Origin: Bdellovibrio sp.
GTDB lineage: Bacteria; Bdellovibrionota; Bdellovibrionia; Bdellovibrionales; Bdellovibrionaceae
DNA length: 18,770 nucleotides
Assembly (NCBI GenBank): GCA_003176075.1
Contig: PSRN01000037.1
Coordinates: 1-18,770, forward strand
Direction: 5' to 3'
In this document: positions 6,648-12,783 of the stretch, piece by piece
Position numbering within the stretch: the stretch's first letter is position 1
Layout: the number at the start of each line of letters is the position of its first letter
Made by a program: the position numbers and the translations under genes
Notes under the pieces: model-generated
Database searches by the model: none
Told to the model about the DNA's origin: nothing
The model's input: the letters and a program-made list of their open reading frames with translations, nothing else

Positions 6648-8237
6648 GTGAAAAATGCAAGTCTACGAACGCACCTTTTTTATTCCCTCGGGCTCGCCCT
6701 GGTCTTGCGACTCTTTTGCGGTTTTTTTGTTTGGGGTCCGCAAGGACTTGACGATTATCTCGACAATCTGATCCCCGCCTGGCGGTGGACGCAAGGTCTT
6801 GATCCTGGCCTGCAGGATTATCGCAGTCCCTTTTACGTTTACATTTTGCGCGTTTGGCTGGGTCTGGGCGAGTTCTTCGGCATCAAATTTGCGCTTTGGC
6901 AAATTCGCTGGGTCTATTTCTTTCAAGGTCTATGTTCTTTGTTGGCGATAGCAGGGGTCTATCTCTTGGTCCGCAGGCACCCGGACAAGCGCGCCGCACG
7001 AATTTCGCTCTACCTTTGCGCTGCCCATGCCGTGATGCCTTTTGCCAGCACCCGCAGTTTTATGGAATCGTTCGCGATCGGCTTTACGACACTTGGAGTG
7101 GCGTTCCTCGTCGAAGACGAGCGTCGGTTGAATCCCGGCTGGCGGAGTTTTTGGGGTTGGGCTTTGGTGGGCTTCTCCACGCTGGCCCGCTTTCAAATCG
7201 GCATTATTTATCTGGCATGGGGCCTTGTTCTGATCTTCCGTCGACGGGCGAAAGCTCTTCTTTATGGACTGGTCTGCGGCTGCGCTCTATTGGTCGCGGA
7301 AGGGCTGATCGACTGGGGCTATGGTCGCTACCCCTTTCAGACGTTGCACGATTATTTTGTCTTCAATCAGGACCAATCTAAATCCGGTGTGATGCCCTGG
7401 TACAATACTTGGCTGACCTGGCTGGGGGCGTTGTTCTTTCCAGTGAGCCTGGTGTTTGCCAGAAAATGGCTGCAAGCCTTTCGGGAGTATGGCTTGTTGC
7501 TTGTCCCTGTGCTTTCTTACGTGGTGACCCACAGCATTTATCCCCATAAGGAGGAGCGTTACCTTTACCCCATATTGGCCCTTTCCCTCGTGTTCATGGC
7601 AAGAGCCTGTTCCTTGGCTGCTGACAGTCCCGGATTTCGCTGGATTTTTCGGCCATTTTTTTGGTTTTTGAATACGCTGGCTCTTGTCGTATTCTGCTTT
7701 GTCAACACGCAAGAAAGTCTTGTGGGCCCTTACGCCAAGACGCAACTTCTTTCTTCTCGTGTTCTTTATTTTGATTTTGATCACCTTGATGCGCGCGACT
7801 GGATGTCGGAGTTCTTTACCCGCGGGACTTCCGTCGTCCTCCATCCTTCCCGCGAACTCCAAGTCGGTGCCTACGCCACAAGTGGCTTCACGAGCTCCGC
7901 CGCCCGGGGCGGCTCCGTTGGCACCTCCGCATTTGCGGCCACATGGATTGAACAAGAATCCGCCAAATACCCCCAGCTTGATCGCTTCGCTCTGATCAGT
8001 TCCTCACCCGAAGCGGAAACGGCTTTCCGCAAGTCTTACCAGGATCTTTCGGTCCGCCACGAATGCACAGAACTCTTTGAAGCCTCATCGTTGACCGACC
8101 GCATTCTCTATCGTGTAAACCCGAAAGGCAATCCACGCCGGCGCGGTAGCCTTTTCTTCTCATGCCGATCATCAGATATCCGCCCTAATCTTTTCCAAAA
8201 TAAACGCCCTGAGTTCAGTCATGGCGACGGGCTTTAG
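6648..8237 (+). CDS. GT22-like (GT-C) integral membrane glycosyltransferase
   Basis: I chose the GTG at 6648 because the first membrane helix starts about 8 residues later. An upstream in-frame GTG at 6570 would add 26 residues encoded largely by palindromic-repeat sequence. About nine hydrophobic helices are visible. The first lumenal/periplasmic loop carries GLDDYLDN, with acidic residues where GT-C enzymes keep their catalytic Asp. HKEERYLYPI is the characteristic loop of the GT22 family (ALG9, ALG12 and PIG-B mannosyltransferases). Such enzymes move a sugar from a polyprenyl-phosphate donor onto a lipid-linked or protein-linked acceptor on the outer face of the membrane. The C-terminal 150 residues are soluble, probably periplasmic, and contain a translated palindromic repeat (LQVGAYATSGFTSS). 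The last 66 bp overlap the convergent receiver gene. Confidence 0.82.
   Translation: MKNASLRTHLFYSLGLALVLRLFCGFFVWGPQGLDDYLDNLIPAWRWTQGLDPGLQDYRSPFYVYILRVWLGLGEFFGIKFALWQIRWVYFFQGLCSLLAIAGVYLLVRRHPDKRAARISLYLCAAHAVMPFASTRSFMESFAIGFTTLGVAFLVEDERRLNPGWRSFWGWALVGFSTLARFQIGIIYLAWGLVLIFRRRAKALLYGLVCGCALLVAEGLIDWGYGRYPFQTLHDYFVFNQDQSKSGVMPWYNTWLTWLGALFFPVSLVFARKWLQAFREYGLLLVPVLSYVVTHSIYPHKEERYLYPILALSLVFMARACSLAADSPGFRWIFRPFFWFLNTLALVVFCFVNTQESLVGPYAKTQLLSSRVLYFDFDHLDARDWMSEFFTRGTSVVLHPSRELQVGAYATSGFTSSAARGGSVGTSAFAATWIEQESAKYPQLDRFALISSSPEAETAFRKSYQDLSVRHECTELFEASSLTDRILYRVNPKGNPRRRGSLFFSCRSSDIRPNLFQNKRPEFSHGDGL
7859..7931 (+). repeat. Expanded type 1 palindromic repeat inside a coding region
   Basis: CCAAGTCGGTGCC (7859-7871) and GGCACCTCCGCA (7920-7931) are the two outer halves of the type 1 repeat. 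The loop between them has grown to 48 bases and itself holds two hairpins: GCCAC/GTGGC (7875-7886) and GCCGCC-CGG-GGCGGC (7899-7913). The whole unit is read through in frame by the glycosyltransferase. Confidence 0.7.
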
Positions 8238-8516
8238 AAAAATCCGATCGAACTTCGCCTGCGTTTGAATGTCCAAGTTTCCAGTGATCAAAGCCTTCGA
8301 GATTTTTGGCCCGACAGCCAAAGCCACTTCATCACCATTCATGCCCGGCATGCAATAGTCCAAAAAAAGAACATCTGGCGGGCGAATCATCATTTCTTCG
8401 ACAGCTACGCTCGGATCATTGAAGATTTCTATTTCATAGGAGGGAGATTGCAAAACAAGCGAGAACAATTCCGTCACATCTGGCTCATCGTCGACCAACA
8501 CAACCTTGGGTTTCAT
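8172..8516 (-). CDS. Stand-alone response-regulator receiver (CheY-like)
   Basis: This is a 114-residue single receiver domain with no output domain. All signature residues are present: D9 and D10 (VLVDDEPD) for Mg2+, D53 (LFLDYCMPGMNG) as phospho-acceptor, T78 (LITGN) and K95 (FLKPV). The ATG at 8516 is chosen because the domain starts there and AAGGGA lies 8 nt upstream; longer in-frame starts would overlap the preceding gene and add a non-conserved arginine-rich tail. It begins 26 nt after the stop of the YejA-like gene on the same strand, so the two are probably cotranscribed. No cognate histidine kinase is in the window. The 3' end overlaps the glycosyltransferase gene by 66 bp. Confidence 0.93.
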   Translation of the reverse strand: MKPKVVLVDDEPDVTELFSLVLQSPSYEIEIFNDPSVAVEEMMIRPPDVLFLDYCMPGMNGDEVALAVGPKISKALITGNLDIQTQAKFDRIFLKPVAMTELRAFILEKIRADI

Positions 8517-8542
8517 TAATTCGATCCCTTCTTCACGGTGCC

Positions 8543-10501
8543 TCACTTCACGCCGGCGTTTTGAACGTACGCCTTTTCGTCGTACCACCAAACGGCGGGA
8601 AAACCGTCAGTCCAAGTCGGCATTTTAGCAGGCTTCCTTATTTGATTCCAATAAGCAATTCGGTCAAGCCGAGTCCCCCAGCCGGGGATCATATACTGAT
8701 TCCACCACAAGACCCGGTCCAAGGCACGAGTCGCGTCCTCCAACGATTTTCGGTCCGTCGCCTCGACGATTCTTTCAATAAGGGCGTCCACAACGGGGTT
8801 CTTGATCCCCGCAAGGTTGGGGCTCCCGGGCTGATCAGCGCTTTCCGAGCTAAGATATGCGGTCAACTCATTGCCGGGGGATGGCGATCCGTCGAAGGTT
8901 GAAAAGGCAATATCGAAATCGAATTTATCGATCTGCTTGCGGTAACGGCTGTTGTCGACTTGCCAAACCTGCGCGTGAATTCCCAGCTTAGCCAGATTTT
9001 TAAGAAATCCATTCAAAATGCGAAACTCAGAATCTGTAGTGATGTAGAAATCAATCGCAAAAGGCTGACCATTCCCATCCTGCAGCCATCCATCTTTTAT
9101 AAGCCATCCGGCCTCCTGCAAGAGCGTGACGGCTTGACGAAGGTGGGCCCGCAAATCCTTGGTCTGCCCTTCCCTTGAATCCCAATTGACCGGAACGCGA
9201 ATCTCCTTGGTAAATACCTCCTCAGGGACTCTTGATCGATAGGGTTCCAAAATTTCCAGCTCCGCCGGTCCGGGCAACCCCTGGGCTGACAGTCGCGGTC
9301 CAGCGAAGTAACTCGAGATCCGTTGATATTGATCGTGGAATAGAAATTTATTGAGCCATTCAAAATCAAAAGCCAAGGCGATCGCGGCGCGCACGCGACG
9401 GTCTTGAAAGCGTATCTTCCGCAAATTAAAAACATAGCCCTGGGGATAAAGCGGGGTCTCCAACTCCAATGGCTCTTTCCGAACGCGCCCATCCAAGAGG
9501 GCTGGGAAATTGTAGCCGGTCACCCATCGATCAGCCTTCTTTTCGCGAAAAAAGTCGAGGTGATGGGACGTGAACCCCTCAAAAGCCATTCCCTCATCGC
9601 CAAAGTAAAGGAACTTGATCTCCTCAAAATTGTGATGACCCACGGCGGTCAACAGGTTCTTCGCCCAATAATTTTCAACCCGACGGTAAACGATGCGATC
9701 GCCCGGGTGAATTTCAGCAATTTGATAAGGACCAGAGCCGAGAGGAATTTCAAGGGTGGAATGCGAGATATCCCTCGGCAAACCTTGGTCATTGAGCCCT
9801 TGCCAGTAGTGTTTAGGCAACACCATCAGTGACCCGATAACCGCTGGCATTTCGCGAATTCCCGCTTTATCGGCGTAAAATGTGACTTCGCGATCTCCCG
9901 TCTTCTCCCACTTTTTGACATGAGAATAATATGAATAATGGTAGGGATTGATAGGCGCCCCAAATTGATTCCTGGTCTTATAAGTCTGAATCGAGAACAT
10001 CACGTCTTCCGGTGTGATCGGTTGACCATCGTGCCAATGAGCATCGGGGCGGAGGCGGACGGTGATGCGCCGATAGTCCGAGGAATAGCGCAATCCCTCA
10101 CAGAGGTGGCAGTACGAAGTATCATACTCGTCACGGGATTCCTCCATAAGCCTGTCATAAAGAATTTCAATATACGGCGCCAATCTTGCCCCGTGGGCGA
10201 TAAAATTCAGATTATCAAAGGGATGCAAGGCGCGAAGGCTGATGGACCCCCGTTTGGGAGCCTGGGGATTGACGTAATCAAAATGGGGGCTATCGGGGCC
10301 ATATTTGGGAGGGTCGATCAGACTCACGGAATGGTGCCAGATGGCGGCTTCGCCCTCCAAACCCGCGGCGTCTACGGAGGTGCTGAAGGCACCGCCTTGG
10401 GCGGCGGAGGTGCCGAAGACACCGGCTTGGAACACAACAAGGCTGCACCCAAGAATCGCGATGATCTTTCGCAGGCAAAAAACTGAATTGAAAATTGGCA
10501 T
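8543..10501 (-). CDS. YejA-like family 5 solute-binding protein
   Basis: This is a 652-residue extracytoplasmic solute-binding protein (SBP_bac_5). After a signal peptide (about 1-26) it shows the YejA-type N-terminus PKYGPDSPHFDYVNPQAPKR and FDNLNF, then WHDGQPITPEDVMFS (family 5 core), GSGPYQI, and a C-terminal WTDGFPAVWWYDE. YejA delivers oligopeptides (including microcin C in enterobacteria) to an ABC importer. The yejB/E/F permease and ATPase genes are not adjacent here, so the protein must use a transporter encoded elsewhere or act alone. The ATG at 10501 is preceded by pyrimidines (CCCCTCA), not a Shine-Dalgarno sequence; a TAGCCT -10-like box sits 7 nt upstream, which suggests a leaderless mRNA. 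Residues just after the signal peptide (GVFGTSAAQGGAFSTS) are encoded by two tandem palindromic repeats. The gene is followed by the receiver gene. Confidence 0.87.
   Translation of the reverse strand: MPIFNSVFCLRKIIAILGCSLVVFQAGVFGTSAAQGGAFSTSVDAAGLEGEAAIWHHSVSLIDPPKYGPDSPHFDYVNPQAPKRGSISLRALHPFDNLNFIAHGARLAPYIEILYDRLMEESRDEYDTSYCHLCEGLRYSSDYRRITVRLRPDAHWHDGQPITPEDVMFSIQTYKTRNQFGAPINPYHYSYYSHVKKWEKTGDREVTFYADKAGIREMPAVIGSLMVLPKHYWQGLNDQGLPRDISHSTLEIPLGSGPYQIAEIHPGDRIVYRRVENYWAKNLLTAVGHHNFEEIKFLYFGDEGMAFEGFTSHHLDFFREKKADRWVTGYNFPALLDGRVRKEPLELETPLYPQGYVFNLRKIRFQDRRVRAAIALAFDFEWLNKFLFHDQYQRISSYFAGPRLSAQGLPGPAELEILEPYRSRVPEEVFTKEIRVPVNWDSREGQTKDLRAHLRQAVTLLQEAGWLIKDGWLQDGNGQPFAIDFYITTDSEFRILNGFLKNLAKLGIHAQVWQVDNSRYRKQIDKFDFDIAFSTFDGSPSPGNELTAYLSSESADQPGSPNLAGIKNPVVDALIERIVEATDRKSLEDATRALDRVLWWNQYMIPGWGTRLDRIAYWNQIRKPAKMPTWTDGFPAVWWYDEKAYVQNAGVK
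10369..10430 (-). repeat. Two tandem type 1 palindromic repeats inside a coding region
   Basis: Unit 1 (10402-10430) has core GGTGTCTTCGGCACC. Unit 2 (10369-10400) has core GGTGCCTTCAGCACC. Both start CCAAG and continue CTCCG, and they are separated by one base. Both are read in the same frame, giving GVFGTS and GAFSTS peptides immediately after the signal peptide of the solute-binding protein. Confidence 0.82.
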
Positions 10502-10508
10502 TGAGGGG

Positions 10509-10537
10509 AGGCTAGCATATCGGCGGGACAAGTCCAA
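10509..10537 (-). promoter_or_regulatory. Putative leaderless promoter of the yejA-like gene
   Basis: TTGGAC (10532-10537), a 17-nt spacer and TAGCCT (10509-10514), followed by 7 nt and the ATG. Transcription starting the usual distance after the -10 would begin at or next to the ATG, which fits the absence of a Shine-Dalgarno sequence. Predicted from sequence only. Confidence 0.45.
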
Positions 10538-10642
10538 AACTTCTGCAGAATTAACCTGGCTTGTTCTTGAGACCGCGCCTAAGCCATTGTGTACGTCCCT
10601 TTGTGGGCGCCCGCCGAGCGAGAAGGCAAAGGTTGCCACCGG

Positions 10643-10779
10643 TCCTCTCGTCTCAATCAGCCTTGTCGAATTCAGCAAAACGACCGTCGGCCAGCGTCTA
10701 TTTCAAATTGAAATCTAATCTACGGGGAGAAGGCGCCTGAATTGTTGATTCCGACAAGATTGATTGAGACGGGAGGATT
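10643..10779. repeat. Long inverted repeat, MITE-like
   Basis: The left arm (about 10643-10675) and right arm (about 10747-10779) are inverted copies of about 33 bp with roughly five or six mismatches. They share CGTCTCAATCA and CTTGTCG blocks. They enclose about 70 bp with no coding potential. The size and layout resemble a non-autonomous transposable element or a large regulatory stem-loop. No clear target-site duplication was seen. Confidence 0.65.
10700..10714. promoter_or_regulatory. 15-bp palindrome, possible operator
   Basis: ATTTCAAATTGAAAT is a perfect odd-length palindrome (centre A/T), located inside the long inverted repeat and about 200 bp from both flanking genes. Such symmetry is typical of dimeric repressor sites, but no regulator can be assigned. 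Confidence 0.35.
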
Positions 10780-10875
10780 GATGGCGAAACCATTAAGAAG
10801 AGCCAACGAGCAAGCTAAAAGCCTTCCGCTGCAGAGCCGAAATCTTCATCCCATTTCTTGCTGAGTTCAACGATA

Positions 10876-10904
10876 TTGACATCGATCAATAAATAGTTTA
10901 ACCT
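10876..10904 (+). promoter_or_regulatory. Putative leaderless promoter of vapBC
   Basis: TTGACA (10876-10881), a 17-nt spacer and TAACCT (10899-10904), then 7 nt to the ATG at 10912. No Shine-Dalgarno sequence precedes the ATG. The spacing is identical to the promoter of the divergent yejA-like gene. TTGA and TCAA half-sites around 10876-10889 could be an autoregulatory operator, as VapB proteins commonly repress their own promoter. Confidence 0.5.
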
Positions 10905-10911
10905 CTCCTTC

Positions 10912-11133
10912 ATGGGTGTGAAAGTTTCTTCCAAATATCAAGTCGTCATTCCCGAAAAAGTCAGGCAAGCCTTGGATCTCAAGCCGGGTACTGAAGTGGA
11001 TGTCATTGCCAAGGGCGGAGTCGCCTACATCGTTCCAATTCGCACCCTGAGCCGAATCAGCGATATGGTGAAACCTTATCTCAGCAGCACGGATAACAGG
11101 ATCCTAAGGGATAAGAAGGATCGCAAATTCTAA
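10912..11133 (+). CDS. vapB: AbrB/SpoVT-type antitoxin (VapB-like)
   Basis: The 73-residue product starts with a swapped-hairpin AbrB domain: VSSKYQVVIPEKVRQALDLK, then PGTEVDVIAKGGVAYIVPI (residues 4-43). This is the DNA-binding domain of MazE/VapB-type antitoxins. The C-terminal 30 residues would wrap and neutralise the toxin. Its TAA shares a base with the ATG of the PIN toxin gene (TAATG), the standard coupled arrangement. The complex probably binds its own promoter. Translation seems leaderless, since no ribosome-binding site is present. Confidence 0.9.
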   Translation: MGVKVSSKYQVVIPEKVRQALDLKPGTEVDVIAKGGVAYIVPIRTLSRISDMVKPYLSSTDNRILRDKKDRKF

Positions 11134-11498
11134 TGGTTGTGGACAGTTCCGTTTGGATTGAACTCTTAAGCGGCGGACCTTTGCAAAGCCGCTGTCAGAC
11201 CGCGATACAAAGACAAACATTACGAGTGCCAACATTGGTCTTGTTTGAAGTTTATCGGAAGCTCAAGGGTAAGATTTCTGAGGACATGGCCATGGAAGCC
11301 GTGGCGGCCTTATCACGCTATGAAGTGCTCGACTTGACAAGGGAGGTGGCCATGCTCGCTGGTGATTTCAGCCTGGAATATCAGCTGGGAATGGCGGACG
11401 CCATGGTTCTGGCACACGCCCGACATTTGAATGACGTTCTGTTGACCCTTGATAATGATTTTCGCTCCCTGCCGGGCGCGGTCCTGATTTCGCCCTAG
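11133..11498 (+). CDS. vapC: PIN-domain toxin (VapC-like ribonuclease)
   Basis: A 121-residue PIN domain of normal length. The acidic metal-binding residues are in place: D4 (MVVDSSVW), E39 (LFEVYRK), D89 (MADAMVLA) and D107 (TLDNDF, with D109 next to it). VapC toxins are Mg2+-dependent endoribonucleases that cut tRNA or rRNA; the target here cannot be predicted. It overlaps the antitoxin gene by 1 nt, and GAAGGAT in the end of that gene can serve as ribosome-binding site. It appears intact and probably active. The gene is convergent with the GT87-type gene 77 bp downstream. Confidence 0.93.
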   Translation: MVVDSSVWIELLSGGPLQSRCQTAIQRQTLRVPTLVLFEVYRKLKGKISEDMAMEAVAALSRYEVLDLTREVAMLAGDFSLEYQLGMADAMVLAHARHLNDVLLTLDNDFRSLPGAVLISP

Positions 11499-11575
11499 AA
11501 CAGCATCCTGGAAACCACCCGATAAAACAGTCAATGCCGGACTTCAGCCAGCTGATTTTGGACGGGACCACGTTG

Positions 11576-12751
11576 TCAGACAGCCGATTGGCATTCATTA
11601 GAAACGCTAGCCGGCCACACCATCGCTCCCAGGGACCACAGCCAGGTCGCGAAAAGAGGCCACGCCTTCATCGCCAAAGGCTCCACGTAATCGTTGCGGA
11701 TTCCCTTGGGAAAGACGTCGGAGAAAAAAACCGAAACCATCAATAGCGTCAAAAAGACCATCACCTTCTGCGGCCTTCCCCGGGGCGAGAAGAAATACCA
11801 GATGCCAAAACCAAACATCGCGATCACGAAGGTGGGAGATTCGCTTTTGTGATTAAAGATCACCAGCCAAATCAGAAGTTGACCGAGATAAATCATCCGA
11901 TCCTGTTGCGTTTTGATTTTTTGCAGAACGACGGGCAGACACAGCCCCAGCGCTCCCGCCAATTGAACCGGCAGATTGGGAAGGCGCTGTCCGGTCAGCC
12001 CCTCCCAGATACCCATGACGGAGTAGCCGACCGACTGAGCGTTATCCCATCGGAGCAAATGAAACCACTCCCCATATTCGGTGAGAAGCTGCGAAGAAGT
12101 CAAAAAGACGAGCGGCAAAATTGCGAGGCCCAGCGTCCAGCCCACCAGCGCCGCCGCAAACACCCAGCGGCGCGGATGAGTGGCCGCCAAAACCACCGCG
12201 ACCACGCCAAAAATCTTGATATGAATCGCCAGAGCCACCAAACAGGCCGCCCACACCACACGGTTCCGTTCCAACAACAAGGCGCAACCAGCGACCAGGG
12301 CCGCCATCAGGCAATTGGATTGGAAGTTCTGCATGGAACCAATCCATTCCGGCAGAACCATCCAAATCAAGAGGCTTTTCTCCTTGTTGCCGAGAGGAAG
12401 TCCAGCAACCGCAAGCAACATCGCCAAGACGCCCACCAGATTCCAAAGTACAGCCCCGATGGCGGTGGGAAAAAGAGCCCAAGGAGCCATCAAGAGCGCG
12501 AAGGTCGGACTGTACTTGTAATAATCAAAATGATCCGCTGGAAACAGACCGTAAAGATTTTGACCCTGCAACAAATGAAAAAAAGAAGCCCGGAAAATAA
12601 GAAAATTATTGTAATGGTCGGCGTGGATGGGCCCCAGGGAAACCGCGATCGTCAAAAGGATCAAAAACAAACTCAACTTGCGCAGGGGCCAAAATTGGCC
12701 CCAAAATTTCGAACGCTGCCAATTCATCGCGGTGACTTTTAAAAAACTCAT
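11576..12751 (-). CDS. GT87-type (DUF2029) polyprenyl-linked glycosyltransferase
   Basis: This is a 391-residue integral membrane protein with about ten hydrophobic helices. The segment YYKYSPTFALLMAPWALFP after the first extracytoplasmic loop is the hallmark of the GT87/DUF2029 family. The DHYNNFLIFR stretch (residues about 45-54) supplies the acidic residue expected in the first loop of GT-C enzymes. Characterised relatives (for example PimE of mycobacteria) use polyprenyl-phosphate mannose to extend glycolipids on the outer face of the membrane. The start has a strong site: AGGAG, 4 nt before the ATG. It lies 32 nt after the GH35-type gene on the same strand and is probably cotranscribed with it. 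This pairs a sugar-adding membrane enzyme with an exported sugar-removing one. Donor and acceptor are unknown. Confidence 0.85.
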   Translation of the reverse strand: MSFLKVTAMNWQRSKFWGQFWPLRKLSLFLILLTIAVSLGPIHADHYNNFLIFRASFFHLLQGQNLYGLFPADHFDYYKYSPTFALLMAPWALFPTAIGAVLWNLVGVLAMLLAVAGLPLGNKEKSLLIWMVLPEWIGSMQNFQSNCLMAALVAGCALLLERNRVVWAACLVALAIHIKIFGVVAVVLAATHPRRWVFAAALVGWTLGLAILPLVFLTSSQLLTEYGEWFHLLRWDNAQSVGYSVMGIWEGLTGQRLPNLPVQLAGALGLCLPVVLQKIKTQQDRMIYLGQLLIWLVIFNHKSESPTFVIAMFGFGIWYFFSPRGRPQKVMVFLTLLMVSVFFSDVFPKGIRNDYVEPLAMKAWPLFATWLWSLGAMVWPASVSNECQSAV

Positions 12752-12783
12752 CGTTCTCCTCTGTTGAAGAGGAAAACATAACC

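Larger units (their letters stand above)
10502..10911. other. Divergent intergenic region between yejA-like and vapB-like genes
   Basis: No supported gene. The region carries a promoter at each end (see the two promoter entries), a pair of long inverted repeats (10643-10675 and 10747-10779) and a 15-bp palindrome between them. A 32-codon minus-strand reading frame (10815-10913) was seen but is not supported. Confidence 0.6.

Noticed and set aside
8611..8621. GTCCAAGTCGG match to the start of the type 1 repeat
   Set aside because: It encodes the conserved PTWTDGFP end of the YejA-like protein and lacks the hairpin; the match is coincidental.
10502..10678. 59-codon N-terminal extension of the yejA-like gene
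   Set aside because: It would hide the signal peptide internally, crosses the inverted-repeat arm and has no ribosome-binding site.
10815..10913. 32-codon minus-strand frame (MKERLNYLLIDVNIVELSKK onward) starting at the CATG shared with vapB
   Set aside because: The composition looks protein-like, but there is no Shine-Dalgarno sequence, it overlaps the vapBC promoter and nothing similar is known to me. Chance is the simpler explanation.
11849..12742. Plus-strand reading frame of 297 codons rich in Q, H, N and R
   Set aside because: Antisense to the GT87-type membrane protein. Polar, basic composition is what the reverse strand of hydrophobic helices gives.
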